From JBAWYM01 sp037143575 (GTDB lineage: Bacteria > Patescibacteriota > Gracilibacteria > Peribacterales > Peribacteraceae), in assembly GCA_037143575.1 (NCBI GenBank), contig JBAWYM010000016.1:1-32126 (forward strand): a DNA stretch of 32,126 bases, written 5' to 3'. Of this stretch, positions 7,861 to 15,156 are shown one piece after another (within the stretch, counting starts at the first letter, position 1; the number at the start of each line of letters is the position of its first letter). The notes under the pieces are model-generated. The model ran no database searches. It was not told the origin of the DNA and worked only from the letters and a program-made list of their open reading frames with translations. A program made the translations under genes and the position numbers.

Positions 7861-7956
7861 GAAAGGATTTCCTGATGACGATTCATTGAGAAATCATGAA
7901 TATCCAATAATCCTTTTAATCAAGGTTCAGACAATGGTGAGCTCAATACACCTCCT
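7861..7956. repeat. Repeat copy B, with duplicated 3' end of a Cys-rich gene
   Basis: Bases 7861-7925 match copy A (5011-5070) in inverted orientation. Bases 7911-7956 match 5081-5126 directly, including the reverse complement of GTGTATTGAGCTCACC, that is the KEVY codons, stop and trailer of paralogue 1. No Cys-rich reading frame is attached here, so this is a stranded gene end. The rest of the 316-nt gap (7774-8089) holds the regulator promoter and the repeat at 7974-8009; I see no gene in it. Confidence 0.85.
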
Positions 7957-7973
7957 TTGAATAATTATAGGAA

Positions 7974-8009
7974 GCGGGATTTGTTCCCGCGGGTACGATG
8001 GAAAGCCTC
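7974..8009. repeat. GCGGGA hairpin repeat, copy 1
   Basis: GCGGGA (7974-7979) pairs with TTCCCGC (7984-7990). TTCCCGCGGGTACGATGGAA continues to AAAGCCT and recurs near 12733-12758 with three or four differences. Confidence 0.6.
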
Positions 8010-8089
8010 GTCGGTGGAATATTGCTTATCAGCAGGCCCGCGCGAACGAATCGCGCTCCCATTTCCCTATTATCTTGTCATCCTCATTA

Positions 8090-9772
8090 TCAATACACTT
8101 CTTTCAAATAGCACTCCTCGCAGTACACCTTTTCCTCCCCCCCCGGACGATACGTGGTCTCCATCTCCTTCCCACACTTCCCACACTTTCTCTTCCAGAG
8201 ATGCCGGGGATTGCGCAGTGCCAATCGTTTGTCGTACCGCACATCCGGATGGAGATGCGGCACGGGGAGTTTCTGATTGCGGTAATAATCCAATTCCTGC
8301 TTCACGATGCGAAAAGGCCGGCCTGATTCTTCGCAGACAATGGCCCAGTTGAGGATATCATCCGGGATTTGATCGATGGTATCCGGCAGACTGGAAGCTG
8401 GGATGGTCTTCGTCACATTCGGTTTCTGATCGGTGACGGTGCGCCAGTAGTACCCGCGTTCCTTGGATTCGGTTTCGGTAAGAGGGAGATACTCTTGAGC
8501 CAGGGATTCGTTGTAGCCGAAGGAGCTGAGCGTTGGCGGGAAATATTTTCCAAATTCGCAGGATTGCTGCATGTGCTTGATGATTTTCGGCAGCAGTGCT
8601 TCATATTCCTCCTTGGAATATTGTTTATTGAGAATGCAGTACTGCTTCTGCCGCAGCCCTACGCACCCGAAGCAATTTTTGCAGCTGAAGCAGAACTCGC
8701 AGTAGAGGAGATCTTGGCTGTGGAAAACGTAGAGGCAGTAGGCGCAGTGGTAGGCTTCGATTGTGCCCAGTGTCTGGTAGCAGAGCTCCGGCTTGAGGTA
8801 CATGTTCGAGCAGTCGATGATGTCTTTGATATTCACACCGATGTGCACATTGCGGCAGTCCTGGCTCTCGTTCACGTCGTAACAATCGAGGCACCGCTGC
8901 GAATTTTCGATGTAGTCACCGGTGCAGTCTTCGCTGTTCACGATATTCACGGCGCGGTGGATCATGGTCTTGCGGAGCTCTTGAAGTTTGCGTTTCATTT
9001 CTTCGGTTCCTTTGAATGAACCCTGCCATTCCTTCATTTTCTTCTCGTACTCCGCCTTCGTCAGGGGCTCATTGAGAAAGTGGTATTCCTTTTTGCGGAG
9101 ATTACTGCACAGGCAGCAGTTACTGCAGCCGATGAGATTAGTCGAAAATGCACAGTCACGGCAATTCTTCGAAAAGGAAATACCAGTGCAGTGGTAGCAG
9201 TCATACGCGGAGAAACATTCGTAGCAGAGCTCTGATCCGTAGAGATACGAACAATCCACTGAGCTTTTACAGCTCTGGTAGAGCTTGCCGTACATGCAGT
9301 CCTCGTCGTACTCGGAGGAATTGATGAGGTAGCAGTTTTTGGAGTACGCCGTCCCTGCTGTGTAGTCGGAATTCTCATTCGCGAGGACGGTCATTCCCAA
9401 TCGGGGGGATGCTTTATGGAGAGTGGCGAACTGCTCGAAGAAAGGTTTGCTGAAATCGTAGTCGCGTCCCTGATCGATGCCGTCACGTTTGGGATCGTTC
9501 CAATCCTCTGGCGTGAAGACGATATCGGGCTCTCCCCAGAGTGGTTCCTCGTGGTAGAGCGATACCATGGTCTTCTTGTTCGCCACCGGACGCTTGTAGA
9601 AGGCACGTTCGTTGCGGTGGCAGGTGCGGATCCTCAGCCGACATTCCGGGCAATATTCAGGAAGAGGGAGCACAAATTTTTCCTTGCCGAAGGTGTAGGA
9701 CATTTTCTTCACGAAATCTTGTTCATCCTGATGGATAGTGAAGGGCTGGTGGCAGAGGGGGCAGAGGGGCAT
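8090..9772 (-). CDS. Cysteine-rich zinc-ribbon protein, paralogue 2 (560 aa)
   Basis: Same architecture as the gene at 5112, clearly diverged, with 38 cysteines. Ribbons are at the N-terminus (CPLC; CPEC) and the C-terminus (CGKCGKE...CEECYLKEVY). The central region has SELCYECFSAYDCYHC, a variant first repeat (CSNCCLCSNLRKKEYHFLN) and the best-conserved second repeat (CKNCFGCVGLRQKQYCILNKQYSKEEY). The segment corresponding to the WDGLExGRDFDF motif reads GIDQGRDYDFSKPFFEQF. I chose ATG 9772 because it gives an N-terminus matching paralogues 1 and 3 (MxxCxxCxxxF); a longer frame to 9814 translates the leader repeat. The leader contains CTTCCAAACCTCC, shared with paralogue 3. It lies 198 nt after paralogue 3 and 316 nt before the regulator gene. 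Function unknown. Confidence 0.85.
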   Translation of the reverse strand: MPLCPLCHQPFTIHQDEQDFVKKMSYTFGKEKFVLPLPEYCPECRLRIRTCHRNERAFYKRPVANKKTMVSLYHEEPLWGEPDIVFTPEDWNDPKRDGIDQGRDYDFSKPFFEQFATLHKASPRLGMTVLANENSDYTAGTAYSKNCYLINSSEYDEDCMYGKLYQSCKSSVDCSYLYGSELCYECFSAYDCYHCTGISFSKNCRDCAFSTNLIGCSNCCLCSNLRKKEYHFLNEPLTKAEYEKKMKEWQGSFKGTEEMKRKLQELRKTMIHRAVNIVNSEDCTGDYIENSQRCLDCYDVNESQDCRNVHIGVNIKDIIDCSNMYLKPELCYQTLGTIEAYHCAYCLYVFHSQDLLYCEFCFSCKNCFGCVGLRQKQYCILNKQYSKEEYEALLPKIIKHMQQSCEFGKYFPPTLSSFGYNESLAQEYLPLTETESKERGYYWRTVTDQKPNVTKTIPASSLPDTIDQIPDDILNWAIVCEESGRPFRIVKQELDYYRNQKLPVPHLHPDVRYDKRLALRNPRHLWKRKCGKCGKEMETTYRPGGEEKVYCEECYLKEVY

Positions 9773-9778
9773 GTACGG

Positions 9779-9845
9779 AGGTTTGGGAGGTTTGGAAGAG
9801 GCTAGAGACCCCACTTAGTTCTTCAAACTTCGCGGGGCAGGAGCC
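9779..9845. repeat. Leader repeat of Cys-rich paralogue 2
   Basis: AGGTTTGGAAGAGG is followed by GACCCCACTTAGTTCTTCAA and CTTCGCGGGGCAGG, then GCCTGAAAGG. The same series of blocks occurs before paralogue 3 (11667-11740). The CCCCACTT...CGCGGGGCAGG part also occurs inside paralogue 3 (10441-10479). Confidence 0.7.
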
Positions 9846-9883
9846 TGAAAGGTGCTGAGTAGAGGGGAAATTGGGAGAGCCAA

Positions 9884-9951
9884 GCATGTCATCCCGAGCG
9901 GAGTCGAGGGACGACATGCGCATTCTCATGGTTCGACTCCGCTCACCATGA
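9884..9951. repeat. Double hairpin of the GAGCGGAGTCGA repeat type
   Basis: GCATGTC (9884-9890) pairs with GACATGC (9913-9919) around ATCCCGAGCGGAGTCGAGGG. TCATGGT (9926-9932) pairs with ACCATGA (9945-9951) around TCGACTCCGCTC. A related pair lies at 23242-23343. This is a dispersed REP-like element. Confidence 0.75.
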
Positions 9952-9970
9952 CAATGCTTTGCTTAATTGC

Positions 9971-11656
9971 TTAATAAACTTCTTTCAAATAGCACGTCTC
10001 ACAGTATATCTTCTCCGGCCTCTCCGGGGAAAAGCTCGATTCCACTTCATTGCCACACTTCGAACACTTCCGTTCCCAGAGACATCGGGGGTTTCGTCGC
10101 TGGATTCTTTCCAAATGCCGTTCATCGAAACTCGCGCGAGGTAGAGGAAGGATGTGCTGTCGATACAGAGAGAGTTCCTGCGGAATGATCTTGAAGGGTT
10201 TGCCTGATTGCGCGCAGGTGAGGATCTTCTCCGTGACGTCATCGGGAGCGTCTTTGATATCCGGAGGAAGATCATATGTGGGTCCCTGATAGGCCGACGT
10301 TTGGCTCTCGGTATCTTCCCGATAGTTCCATCCTCGCTTCAGAATTTCCTCTTTCGTCATCGGGAAGTACTCCTGTGCAACGGTCTCGTTGTAGCCGAAG
10401 GGTGAAAGGGACGGAGGAAGATGCTGGCCCCATTCGCAGGCCTGCCCCGCGGAGCTCCCCTCGAGGGAGCGAAGTGGGGATTTCTTCATATGCTCGACGA
10501 TCTTTTTTTTCAGCACCTTGTATTCCTCTTCCGTGTACTGCTTATTGAAGATGCAGTAGCGCTTCTTCTTGAGGCCCGAGCACGCGAAACAATCCTCGCA
10601 GTGCTGGCAGTGATCGAGATACTGACTGTTTTTGCTGTAGAAGCTCACGAAGGTGAACTGGGTGTTGTATTGGCCGATGGTTGAAATCGTGCCGTAGGTC
10701 CGTTCGCAGTGGTCCACTACCACGTGCCCGTCGAAGCAGTCTTTACTCTTGAAGCTGAAAATCAAGTATCCGCAATCCTCCAGATCGCCGGAATCGTAGC
10801 ATTCGATGCAGTTGCGACAGTGGACGATGTGGTCACCCGTGACGTTGTCATTCCCGTTGCCGTCGTAGTACTGGTGAATCTGCTGGGCGGCGGCTTTCTT
10901 GCGGAAGATATCGCGCGCGGCAGTGAGGGTCGTGACGTTACCGGTATTGAGCTGCTTCAGCTTTTTTAGGTAGCCCTCTTTGGTGTGCTGCTCATTGAAG
11001 ATGCAGTACTGCTTATTGCGCAGCCCAAAGCACCCGAAGCAGTCATGGCAGCCTTTGCAGTCGCTCAGGAAAAAGCTGTCGCGGCAGTTATGGCTGCGCT
11101 CCGAATGCGCAAGGTTGTAGCATTCCGAGCAGTCGGTGCATTCGACGCAGAGCACACTCTTGAAGCAATTCAGGCACTCCAGACAGTTCTGGCAGGAGTC
11201 GATGCCGTAGCTGTAGTAGCAGTCCTCATTGTGGTCCGAGACGAAGATCATGAAGCAGTTTTTGTCCTGCTGTGCACCGTTAGTGAAGTCGCTATTCACG
11301 TTCTGCGAGGTGAAGACAGAAATCTTGGGACACGCCCGCATCAGCGCATCGAACTGGGGGAAGAAGGGTTTGCTGAAGTCGAAGTCGCGACCCTGCTCCA
11401 GCCCATCCCACTTATCCGTGTGCCACTCATGCTGGTCGTAGACTTTGTAGGGACTCTCGGGAGAGTAGATGGAGATGATCTGCTTGCCGGTGAGGTCGCA
11501 GGTCCGGTGGTAGAGCCGGCGTTCGTTCCTCCAGGCGAAGCGTCCCTGGCGGCGGCACGTGGGACACTTGGTCGGCAGTGGCATCTCGATCTTCTCGAGG
11601 AATGCTTTCTCCATCGGGGGGACGGAGAAGGATTGGTGGCAGTGGGAGCAGGTCAT
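9971..11656 (-). CDS. Cysteine-rich zinc-ribbon protein, paralogue 3 (561 aa)
   Basis: Third member of the family, with 40 cysteines, counting from the ATG at 11656. N-terminal ribbon CSHC and CPTC, then RRLYHRTCDLTGKQIISIYS and WDGLEQGRDFDFSKPFFPQF. The Cys-rich core has dense CxxC series (CQNCLECLNCFKSVLCVECTDCSEC) and two copies of the CxxCFxCxGLxxKxYCIFN unit. C-terminal ribbon CSKCGNE...CETCYLKEVY. Compared with paralogue 2 it carries about 13 extra residues (SPLRSLEGSSAGQ, roughly 393-405) encoded by a palindromic repeat also present in its own leader, so this is an in-frame repeat insertion. The longer frame to 11767 only reads through the leader repeat. It starts 64 nt after the PLP-enzyme gene, so the two may be cotranscribed. 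Confidence 0.85.
   Translation of the reverse strand: MTCSHCHQSFSVPPMEKAFLEKIEMPLPTKCPTCRRQGRFAWRNERRLYHRTCDLTGKQIISIYSPESPYKVYDQHEWHTDKWDGLEQGRDFDFSKPFFPQFDALMRACPKISVFTSQNVNSDFTNGAQQDKNCFMIFVSDHNEDCYYSYGIDSCQNCLECLNCFKSVLCVECTDCSECYNLAHSERSHNCRDSFFLSDCKGCHDCFGCFGLRNKQYCIFNEQHTKEGYLKKLKQLNTGNVTTLTAARDIFRKKAAAQQIHQYYDGNGNDNVTGDHIVHCRNCIECYDSGDLEDCGYLIFSFKSKDCFDGHVVVDHCERTYGTISTIGQYNTQFTFVSFYSKNSQYLDHCQHCEDCFACSGLKKKRYCIFNKQYTEEEYKVLKKKIVEHMKKSPLRSLEGSSAGQACEWGQHLPPSLSPFGYNETVAQEYFPMTKEEILKRGWNYREDTESQTSAYQGPTYDLPPDIKDAPDDVTEKILTCAQSGKPFKIIPQELSLYRQHILPLPRASFDERHLERIQRRNPRCLWERKCSKCGNEVESSFSPERPEKIYCETCYLKEVY
10441..10479. repeat. Palindromic repeat inserted in frame in paralogue 3
   Basis: CCTGCCCCGCGGAGCTCCCC (10441-10460) and TCGAGGGAGCGAAGTGGGG (10461-10479) match, inverted, the repeat at 11683-11718 with a few differences. 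It adds 39 nt (13 codons) without breaking the frame. Confidence 0.7.
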
Positions 11657-11666
11657 CGGAGAGGTA

Positions 11667-11740
11667 GGGAAGGTTTGGAAGACCCCACTTCGCTCCAGCG
11701 GGAGCTTCGCGGGGCAGGGGTTAGAGAGGCCTGAAAGGAA
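11667..11740. repeat. Leader repeat of Cys-rich paralogue 3
   Basis: GGTTTGGAAGACCCCACTTC, then GCTCCAGCGGGAGCTTCGCG and GGGCAGG, later GCCTGAAAGG. It parallels 9779-9855. The stretch forms an interrupted stem (CCCC...GGGG, GCTCC...GGGAGC). It overlaps the last codons of the PLP-enzyme gene. Confidence 0.7.
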
Positions 11741-12707
11741 GAGATTTATTTCTAACCTTGAGCGCACCCCGGAGTTGATAGTGAGCAGAGACGAACTGCG
11801 GGTGCAGTCGAAGATTAGAATATCCTATTAACGCATTCAATTTCCCGTACCCCGAATTCACGATCACCACAGTCTTTCCGAATGTCCTCGATCCCCGCTC
11901 CACCTCTCCAGCGAACCACGCGAAGGCATGGGCAGGAGCGGCTTCGGCGCGGATATCTGCGGGAATACATCTCAATGCTTCTTCATCGGTCCTCTCCGAA
12001 ATCACGACCTCGGCGATATTCTTCTCTTTCCATTTTGTCGTTTTCTCCTGATAGTTCTCCGGCACGAAACGGGTGTGGAGCATGCGGTTCATCGCACAGG
12101 TTACGCCGACAACCTTCGTCTTCTTCCAACCAATCTTCCTGCATCCCTCCACGATTCCCACCATCGCTTCCCTGCTTCCTGACGGAACGATGATGGTATC
12201 AGGGATTTGCGGTAAGACTTCCTTCAATTCTTTCGCAATGGCTTCGTACGCCTCTTCGAATCCTTCGGACACACACCACAGATCCGCAGCATCAATTTCC
12301 AGATTCTTCGCGATGAGTCCCTTCTGGAGTTCTTCACTGAGGAAGCCGGAGTCGAGCTCGAATTCGACGACGCCATCGCAGATCTTCTTCAGCGTTGTGA
12401 TGACTTCACAAGGAGTCTTGCTGTCCACGATGACGTAGATCTTGATCCCCTCCGGAGCTGCGAAGTGTGCAAGGCTGACCGCGGCGTTGCCTGCTGAGAT
12501 GAGAGCAAGCGCCCTTTTCCCTTTCCGCTTGGCTTCACGGACGATGAGCTGACTGCGTCGGTCCTTCCAGGTTCCTGTGGGGAGTGTGCTCTCATCTTTA
12601 CCCCAGACAGCCTGTAGACCGATCGTCGCGGATGAGGCGGGAAGAGGGAGGGGGCGCAGTGGGGTGGAAATGAGGGGCTTCATTTTTTTTTCTGAGGAGC
12701 GGGACAT
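11721..12707 (-). CDS. Threonine-synthase-like PLP-dependent enzyme (fold type II)
   Basis: The PLP-binding motif is TGTWKDRRSQLIV, with the Schiff-base lysine in the position seen in threonine synthase and related beta-family enzymes (usual form TGSFKDRG). An Asn loop follows (LALISAGNAAVSLAHFA), as does VVGVTCAMNRML. There is a glycine-rich phosphate loop candidate (IIVPSGSREAMVGI) and a C-terminal VIVNSGYGKL that fits the (S/T)GxG region. About 328 residues, short for threonine synthase. Start is uncertain: ATG 12707 or 12683; the ATG at 12866 overlaps the next gene and is unlikely. The last ~30 residues (from about LRLHPQF) come from a dispersed repeat and look like a read-through tail. 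Substrate unproven. It precedes Cys-rich paralogue 3. Confidence 0.75.
   Translation of the reverse strand: MSRSSEKKMKPLISTPLRPLPLPASSATIGLQAVWGKDESTLPTGTWKDRRSQLIVREAKRKGKRALALISAGNAAVSLAHFAAPEGIKIYVIVDSKTPCEVITTLKKICDGVVEFELDSGFLSEELQKGLIAKNLEIDAADLWCVSEGFEEAYEAIAKELKEVLPQIPDTIIVPSGSREAMVGIVEGCRKIGWKKTKVVGVTCAMNRMLHTRFVPENYQEKTTKWKEKNIAEVVISERTDEEALRCIPADIRAEAAPAHAFAWFAGEVERGSRTFGKTVVIVNSGYGKLNALIGYSNLRLHPQFVSAHYQLRGALKVRNKSLPFRPL
11756..11806. repeat. GAGCGCACCCC repeat at the PLP-enzyme 3' end
   Basis: CCTTGAGCGCACCCC (11756-11770) is identical to the reverse complement of 24663-24677. GGGTGC (11800-11805) is the other half of the stem. The repeat encodes part of the protein's C-terminal tail. 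Confidence 0.6.
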
Positions 12708-12727
12708 GTGGTGAGCTTGCCGAATCC

Positions 12728-12789
12728 ATTCGTTCCCGCGGGTAGATATGAAAAGCCTAATTCTTTCTTGAGCGCGGGATGCTTCCCGC
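12728..12789. repeat. GCGGGA hairpin repeat, copy 2
   Basis: CGTTCCCGCGGGTAGATATG and AAAAGCCT (12731-12758) match 7981-8009. GCGGGA (12774-12779) and TTCCCGC (12783-12789) form a small hairpin. It fills the gap between the PLP-enzyme gene and the upstream unknown gene. Confidence 0.55.
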
Positions 12790-12801
12790 ATGAGGGAGAA
12801 T

Positions 12802-13413
12802 TCAGATGGGTATGGAATATGCGAATGAGATGAGTTTCTGTCCAAACTCCTGATCCAACGGTTCAATGCCGTAGAGTTGCACTAATTCAGCCGGATGGAG
12901 AGCATCATTAAGAATTTTTGCCCCAGCTTCTATGGTATCGCAGTCGTGGTTTGAACGGTTAACGCTGACAAGTACGGGAACGACTTGCATCAGCTCCCGG
13001 AGTCTTGGGCGTGCTACTCCGGCAAGCTGCAGACGCAGTTCATTTTCGGGTCTTCCCATAGGTTGGAGACTCTTTCGGACAAACAAGAGCAGGCTCATCA
13101 CTCTATGCGTTGTTTCTCCTAGAATTCTTGTGAGATCAATTGTCAACTTTGCGGGGTCACCAAGAACCTCTATCTGCTTGTTGGCACACATTGAAAGCTT
13201 CTCCCGATATTGTTGTATCATTTTTGAAGGATCACATCTCATCGCCGGCTCTTCGCTCAAGACGAGCCGAGGAAGTCCTATTGAATAATTGTAACGAAGG
13301 TAACCATCAGGAGGCTGGAGTTCCTGTAGAGGTTCTGGAAGATTCGCAAGGCGCTGGCAGAGGGTGAAGCCGGGATCTTCTGATGCCGATGTTGTACGAG
13401 GTGAGTCTGTCAT
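12802..13413 (-). CDS. Hypothetical protein, 203 aa
   Basis: Not recognised. It is a soluble, mainly helical protein with no signal peptide. The N-terminal ~45 residues are polar and proline-rich (EPLQELQPPDGYLRYNYSIG). A helical middle (MIQQYREKLSMCANKQIEVLGDPAKLTIDLTRILGETTHRVMSLLLFVRKSL) and a Leu/Arg-rich C-terminal half follow (LRLQLAGVARPRLRELMQVVPVLVSV). It lies upstream of the PLP-enzyme gene in the same direction, about 95 nt apart, and diverges from the TrmB-type gene at 13571. Supported by length and composition only. Confidence 0.6.
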   Translation of the reverse strand: MTDSPRTTSASEDPGFTLCQRLANLPEPLQELQPPDGYLRYNYSIGLPRLVLSEEPAMRCDPSKMIQQYREKLSMCANKQIEVLGDPAKLTIDLTRILGETTHRVMSLLLFVRKSLQPMGRPENELRLQLAGVARPRLRELMQVVPVLVSVNRSNHDCDTIEAGAKILNDALHPAELVQLYGIEPLDQEFGQKLISFAYSIPI

Positions 13414-13570
13414 GATGTGTAGTTGTCAATAATCCTGAACCCATCCTAATCCACCATTTACCTCTGTAAATACTTTTGCTAATATATCCTAGTATCGAAT
13501 ATGTTTTATTGTTTACTATAAGCCATATTCAATAGATCATCATCTGTAGTAATTCTCCTACAACATCCTC

Positions 13571-14332
13571 ATGCAGCCCTCCGATCTCCTGGATCTCGGC
13601 CTCGCAAAAGACGAAGCGAAAGTGTACCTCGCGATTCTGGAATTGGGTGGATCGTATGTGAGTGCGATTGCGAAGAAGGCGGATGTGCACCGGGTGGTCT
13701 GCTACAAGATTCTCGAGGAGCTCGTCGCGAAAGGCCTCGTGAGTACGTTCATCAAAAATAAAGTAAAGCATTTCGCCGTGGAGAGTCCGGAGATTTTGGT
13801 CCAGAAGCAGCAGCAGAAGTGGGAGAAGGCGCAGAAGCTTTTGCCCGAGCTTCTTTCCATTACCAATGCCCTTTCGTACAAGCCCAAGATCCAATACTAC
13901 GAAGGGCTGGAAGGGATGAAGAATATCTTCGAGGAGACGCTCCTCGCTTCGGGTGAGCTCGTCGGATATACGAACCTCGAGAATATCCCGAAGGTGATCC
14001 CGGAGGATTTCCTGAAGACGTATGCGGCCAAGAAGATTGCCCGCAGTATCAAGACCAGGATGCTCTCGCCGTACACCCCGGCGGCGCTCAAGTACCTGCA
14101 GACCTACTACCCAGTTGGATACGATCCTGCGCTCGTGGAGATCCTCTTTGTCCATCCCACGCAGTTCCCCTTCGAGTACGAGATCACGATCTTCGGGAAT
14201 AAGGTGGCGGTGCTTTCGCTCAACCCCGATGAGCGCATGGGATTGATCATTGAGAGCCCGGTGTACGCACGGACACAGCGGGCGATTTTTCAATTGGCGT
14301 GGTTGGGGGCGACGTCGTTTGTTGCGAAGTGA
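13571..14332 (+). CDS. TrmB-family winged-helix transcriptional regulator
   Basis: A 253-residue protein with the TrmB winged helix at residues 1-70 (LLDLGLAKDEAKVYLAILELGGSYVSAIAKKADVHRVVCYKILEELVAKGLVS). The wing reads IKNKVKHFAVESPEILVQ. A coiled helix (about 78-95, QQQKWEKAQKLLPELLSI) and a phospholipase-D-like or effector domain follow (IQYYEGLEGMKNIFEETL; IFGNKVAVLSLNPDERMGLIIESP), typical of bacterial TrmB-like proteins. It is only distantly similar to the regulator at 7018. ATG follows a pyrimidine-rich leader (TTCTCCTACAACATCCTC); a weak -10 (TACAAC, 13559-13564) lies 6 nt upstream. Its target may be the divergent unknown gene and PLP-enzyme unit, which is inference from position. 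Confidence 0.85.
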   Translation: MQPSDLLDLGLAKDEAKVYLAILELGGSYVSAIAKKADVHRVVCYKILEELVAKGLVSTFIKNKVKHFAVESPEILVQKQQQKWEKAQKLLPELLSITNALSYKPKIQYYEGLEGMKNIFEETLLASGELVGYTNLENIPKVIPEDFLKTYAAKKIARSIKTRMLSPYTPAALKYLQTYYPVGYDPALVEILFVHPTQFPFEYEITIFGNKVAVLSLNPDERMGLIIESPVYARTQRAIFQLAWLGATSFVAK

Positions 14333-14336
14333 AGAT

Positions 14337-14368
14337 CGAATATGCGAGTAAGCGAATATGCGAGTATG
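14337..14368. repeat. Tandem 16-bp duplication
   Basis: CGAATATGCGAGTAAG (14337-14352) is followed directly by CGAATATGCGAGTATG (14353-14368), just after the TrmB-type gene. Confidence 0.8.
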
Positions 14369-14466
14369 GGGAAATTATTGCAGATCTTTCTGCTTGCGGC
14401 TGGCATTGATCAGACCTGAAAGGATCTTTGCCTCTCGATCAACTAATTGCATTACGAATCAGGGTA

Positions 14467-14494
14467 TTTACATATATAGAAATAATGCTATAAT
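14467..14494 (+). promoter_or_regulatory. Leaderless-type promoter
   Basis: TTTACA (14467-14472), 16-bp spacer and a perfect TATAAT (14489-14494), then 6 nt to the ATG at 14501. The transcript should begin at or within a base of the start codon. Confidence 0.75.
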
Positions 14495-14500
14495 ATATTC

Positions 14501-14989
14501 ATGAAAATCACTGAAGTTTTCCCGCTTCTCATTGCAAAGGGCATTCAATTGGACCCAATGTCTGCTACACAAGATATTTGTTCTTCTCAGGAACAGATCA
14601 GACATATGCGTGATCGTGGTAGGGAACCGCCATTACGACTCGAAAACGTGATTCGTGATGCAGTGCAAGGGATACTAACAAGGCAAAATGGTCAGAATTG
14701 GTGGCATTCTTTGAAAAAGGATCAGATTCTCCAGCTCCCAGAATTCGATGATTATAGGGCTGACCCGGGATTCGATAAAAAAGTAAATGCAGCTTTGCGA
14801 GTAATTGCGGGGGAGGCGGCAGTATCACTTTGGAGTGTATTGAATGGTCAAGATTTTGAAGCTGAATTTGATTTAGCTGATTTGTTAGTAAAGGAGGAAA
14901 TGGACCAGCAGGCGAGCAAATTGGCAAAATTGGCAGCGTGGGAGCTGGGCGTAAGTTATGCGCATCAAGAACCACCTGCAAAAGGTTGA
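14501..14989 (+). CDS. Hypothetical protein, 162 aa
   Basis: Not recognised. It is a soluble protein without signal peptide or membrane helix. An early acidic/basic stretch (SSQEQIRHMRDRGREPPLRLENVIRDAVQGIL), a Trp-rich spot (QNWWHSLKKDQIL) and helical C-terminal sequence (EMDQQASKLAKLAAWELGV) are visible. It has a very good promoter directly at its ATG and no room for a ribosome-binding site, so it is probably translated from a leaderless mRNA. Lower GC than its neighbours. It converges on the histone gene. Confidence 0.65.
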   Translation: MKITEVFPLLIAKGIQLDPMSATQDICSSQEQIRHMRDRGREPPLRLENVIRDAVQGILTRQNGQNWWHSLKKDQILQLPEFDDYRADPGFDKKVNAALRVIAGEAAVSLWSVLNGQDFEAEFDLADLLVKEEMDQQASKLAKLAAWELGVSYAHQEPPAKG

Positions 14990-15017
14990 TTATCGTTGGC
15001 TGGATTCTGTGTACATT

Positions 15018-15135
15018 TGAGAGCAGGTACCTGTCCTGAGCCAGTCGAATGGATCCCTGTCTGCGGATAGCATCAAGAATTCTATTACGGAAAGGCTTCG
15101 CCACTTCGATCCGCAGGGAAGTATCCCTGCTCTCA
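15018..15135. repeat. Nested imperfect inverted repeat, 118 bp
   Basis: TGAGAGCAGG (15018-15027) pairs with CCTGCTCTCA (15126-15135). Inside it, CTGCGGAT (15061-15068) pairs with ATCCGCAG (15109-15116), and GGATCC-type flanks extend the stem. It contains TCCTGAGCCAGTCGAATGGA, a variant of the dispersed REP-like word. It could be a repeat or a structured RNA. Confidence 0.6.
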
Positions 15136-15156
15136 GATGAAATGAATTGGGATCGA

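Noticed and set aside
10985..11734. Long plus-strand open frame rich in Ala, Val and Glu
   Set aside because: It is the mirror of the Cys-rich gene on the minus strand: frequent Cys codons read as GCA/GCN on the other strand. The same holds for 8369-9019.
12708..12866. N-terminal extension of the PLP enzyme to 12866
   Set aside because: It overlaps the 3' end of the upstream gene and crosses a dispersed repeat.
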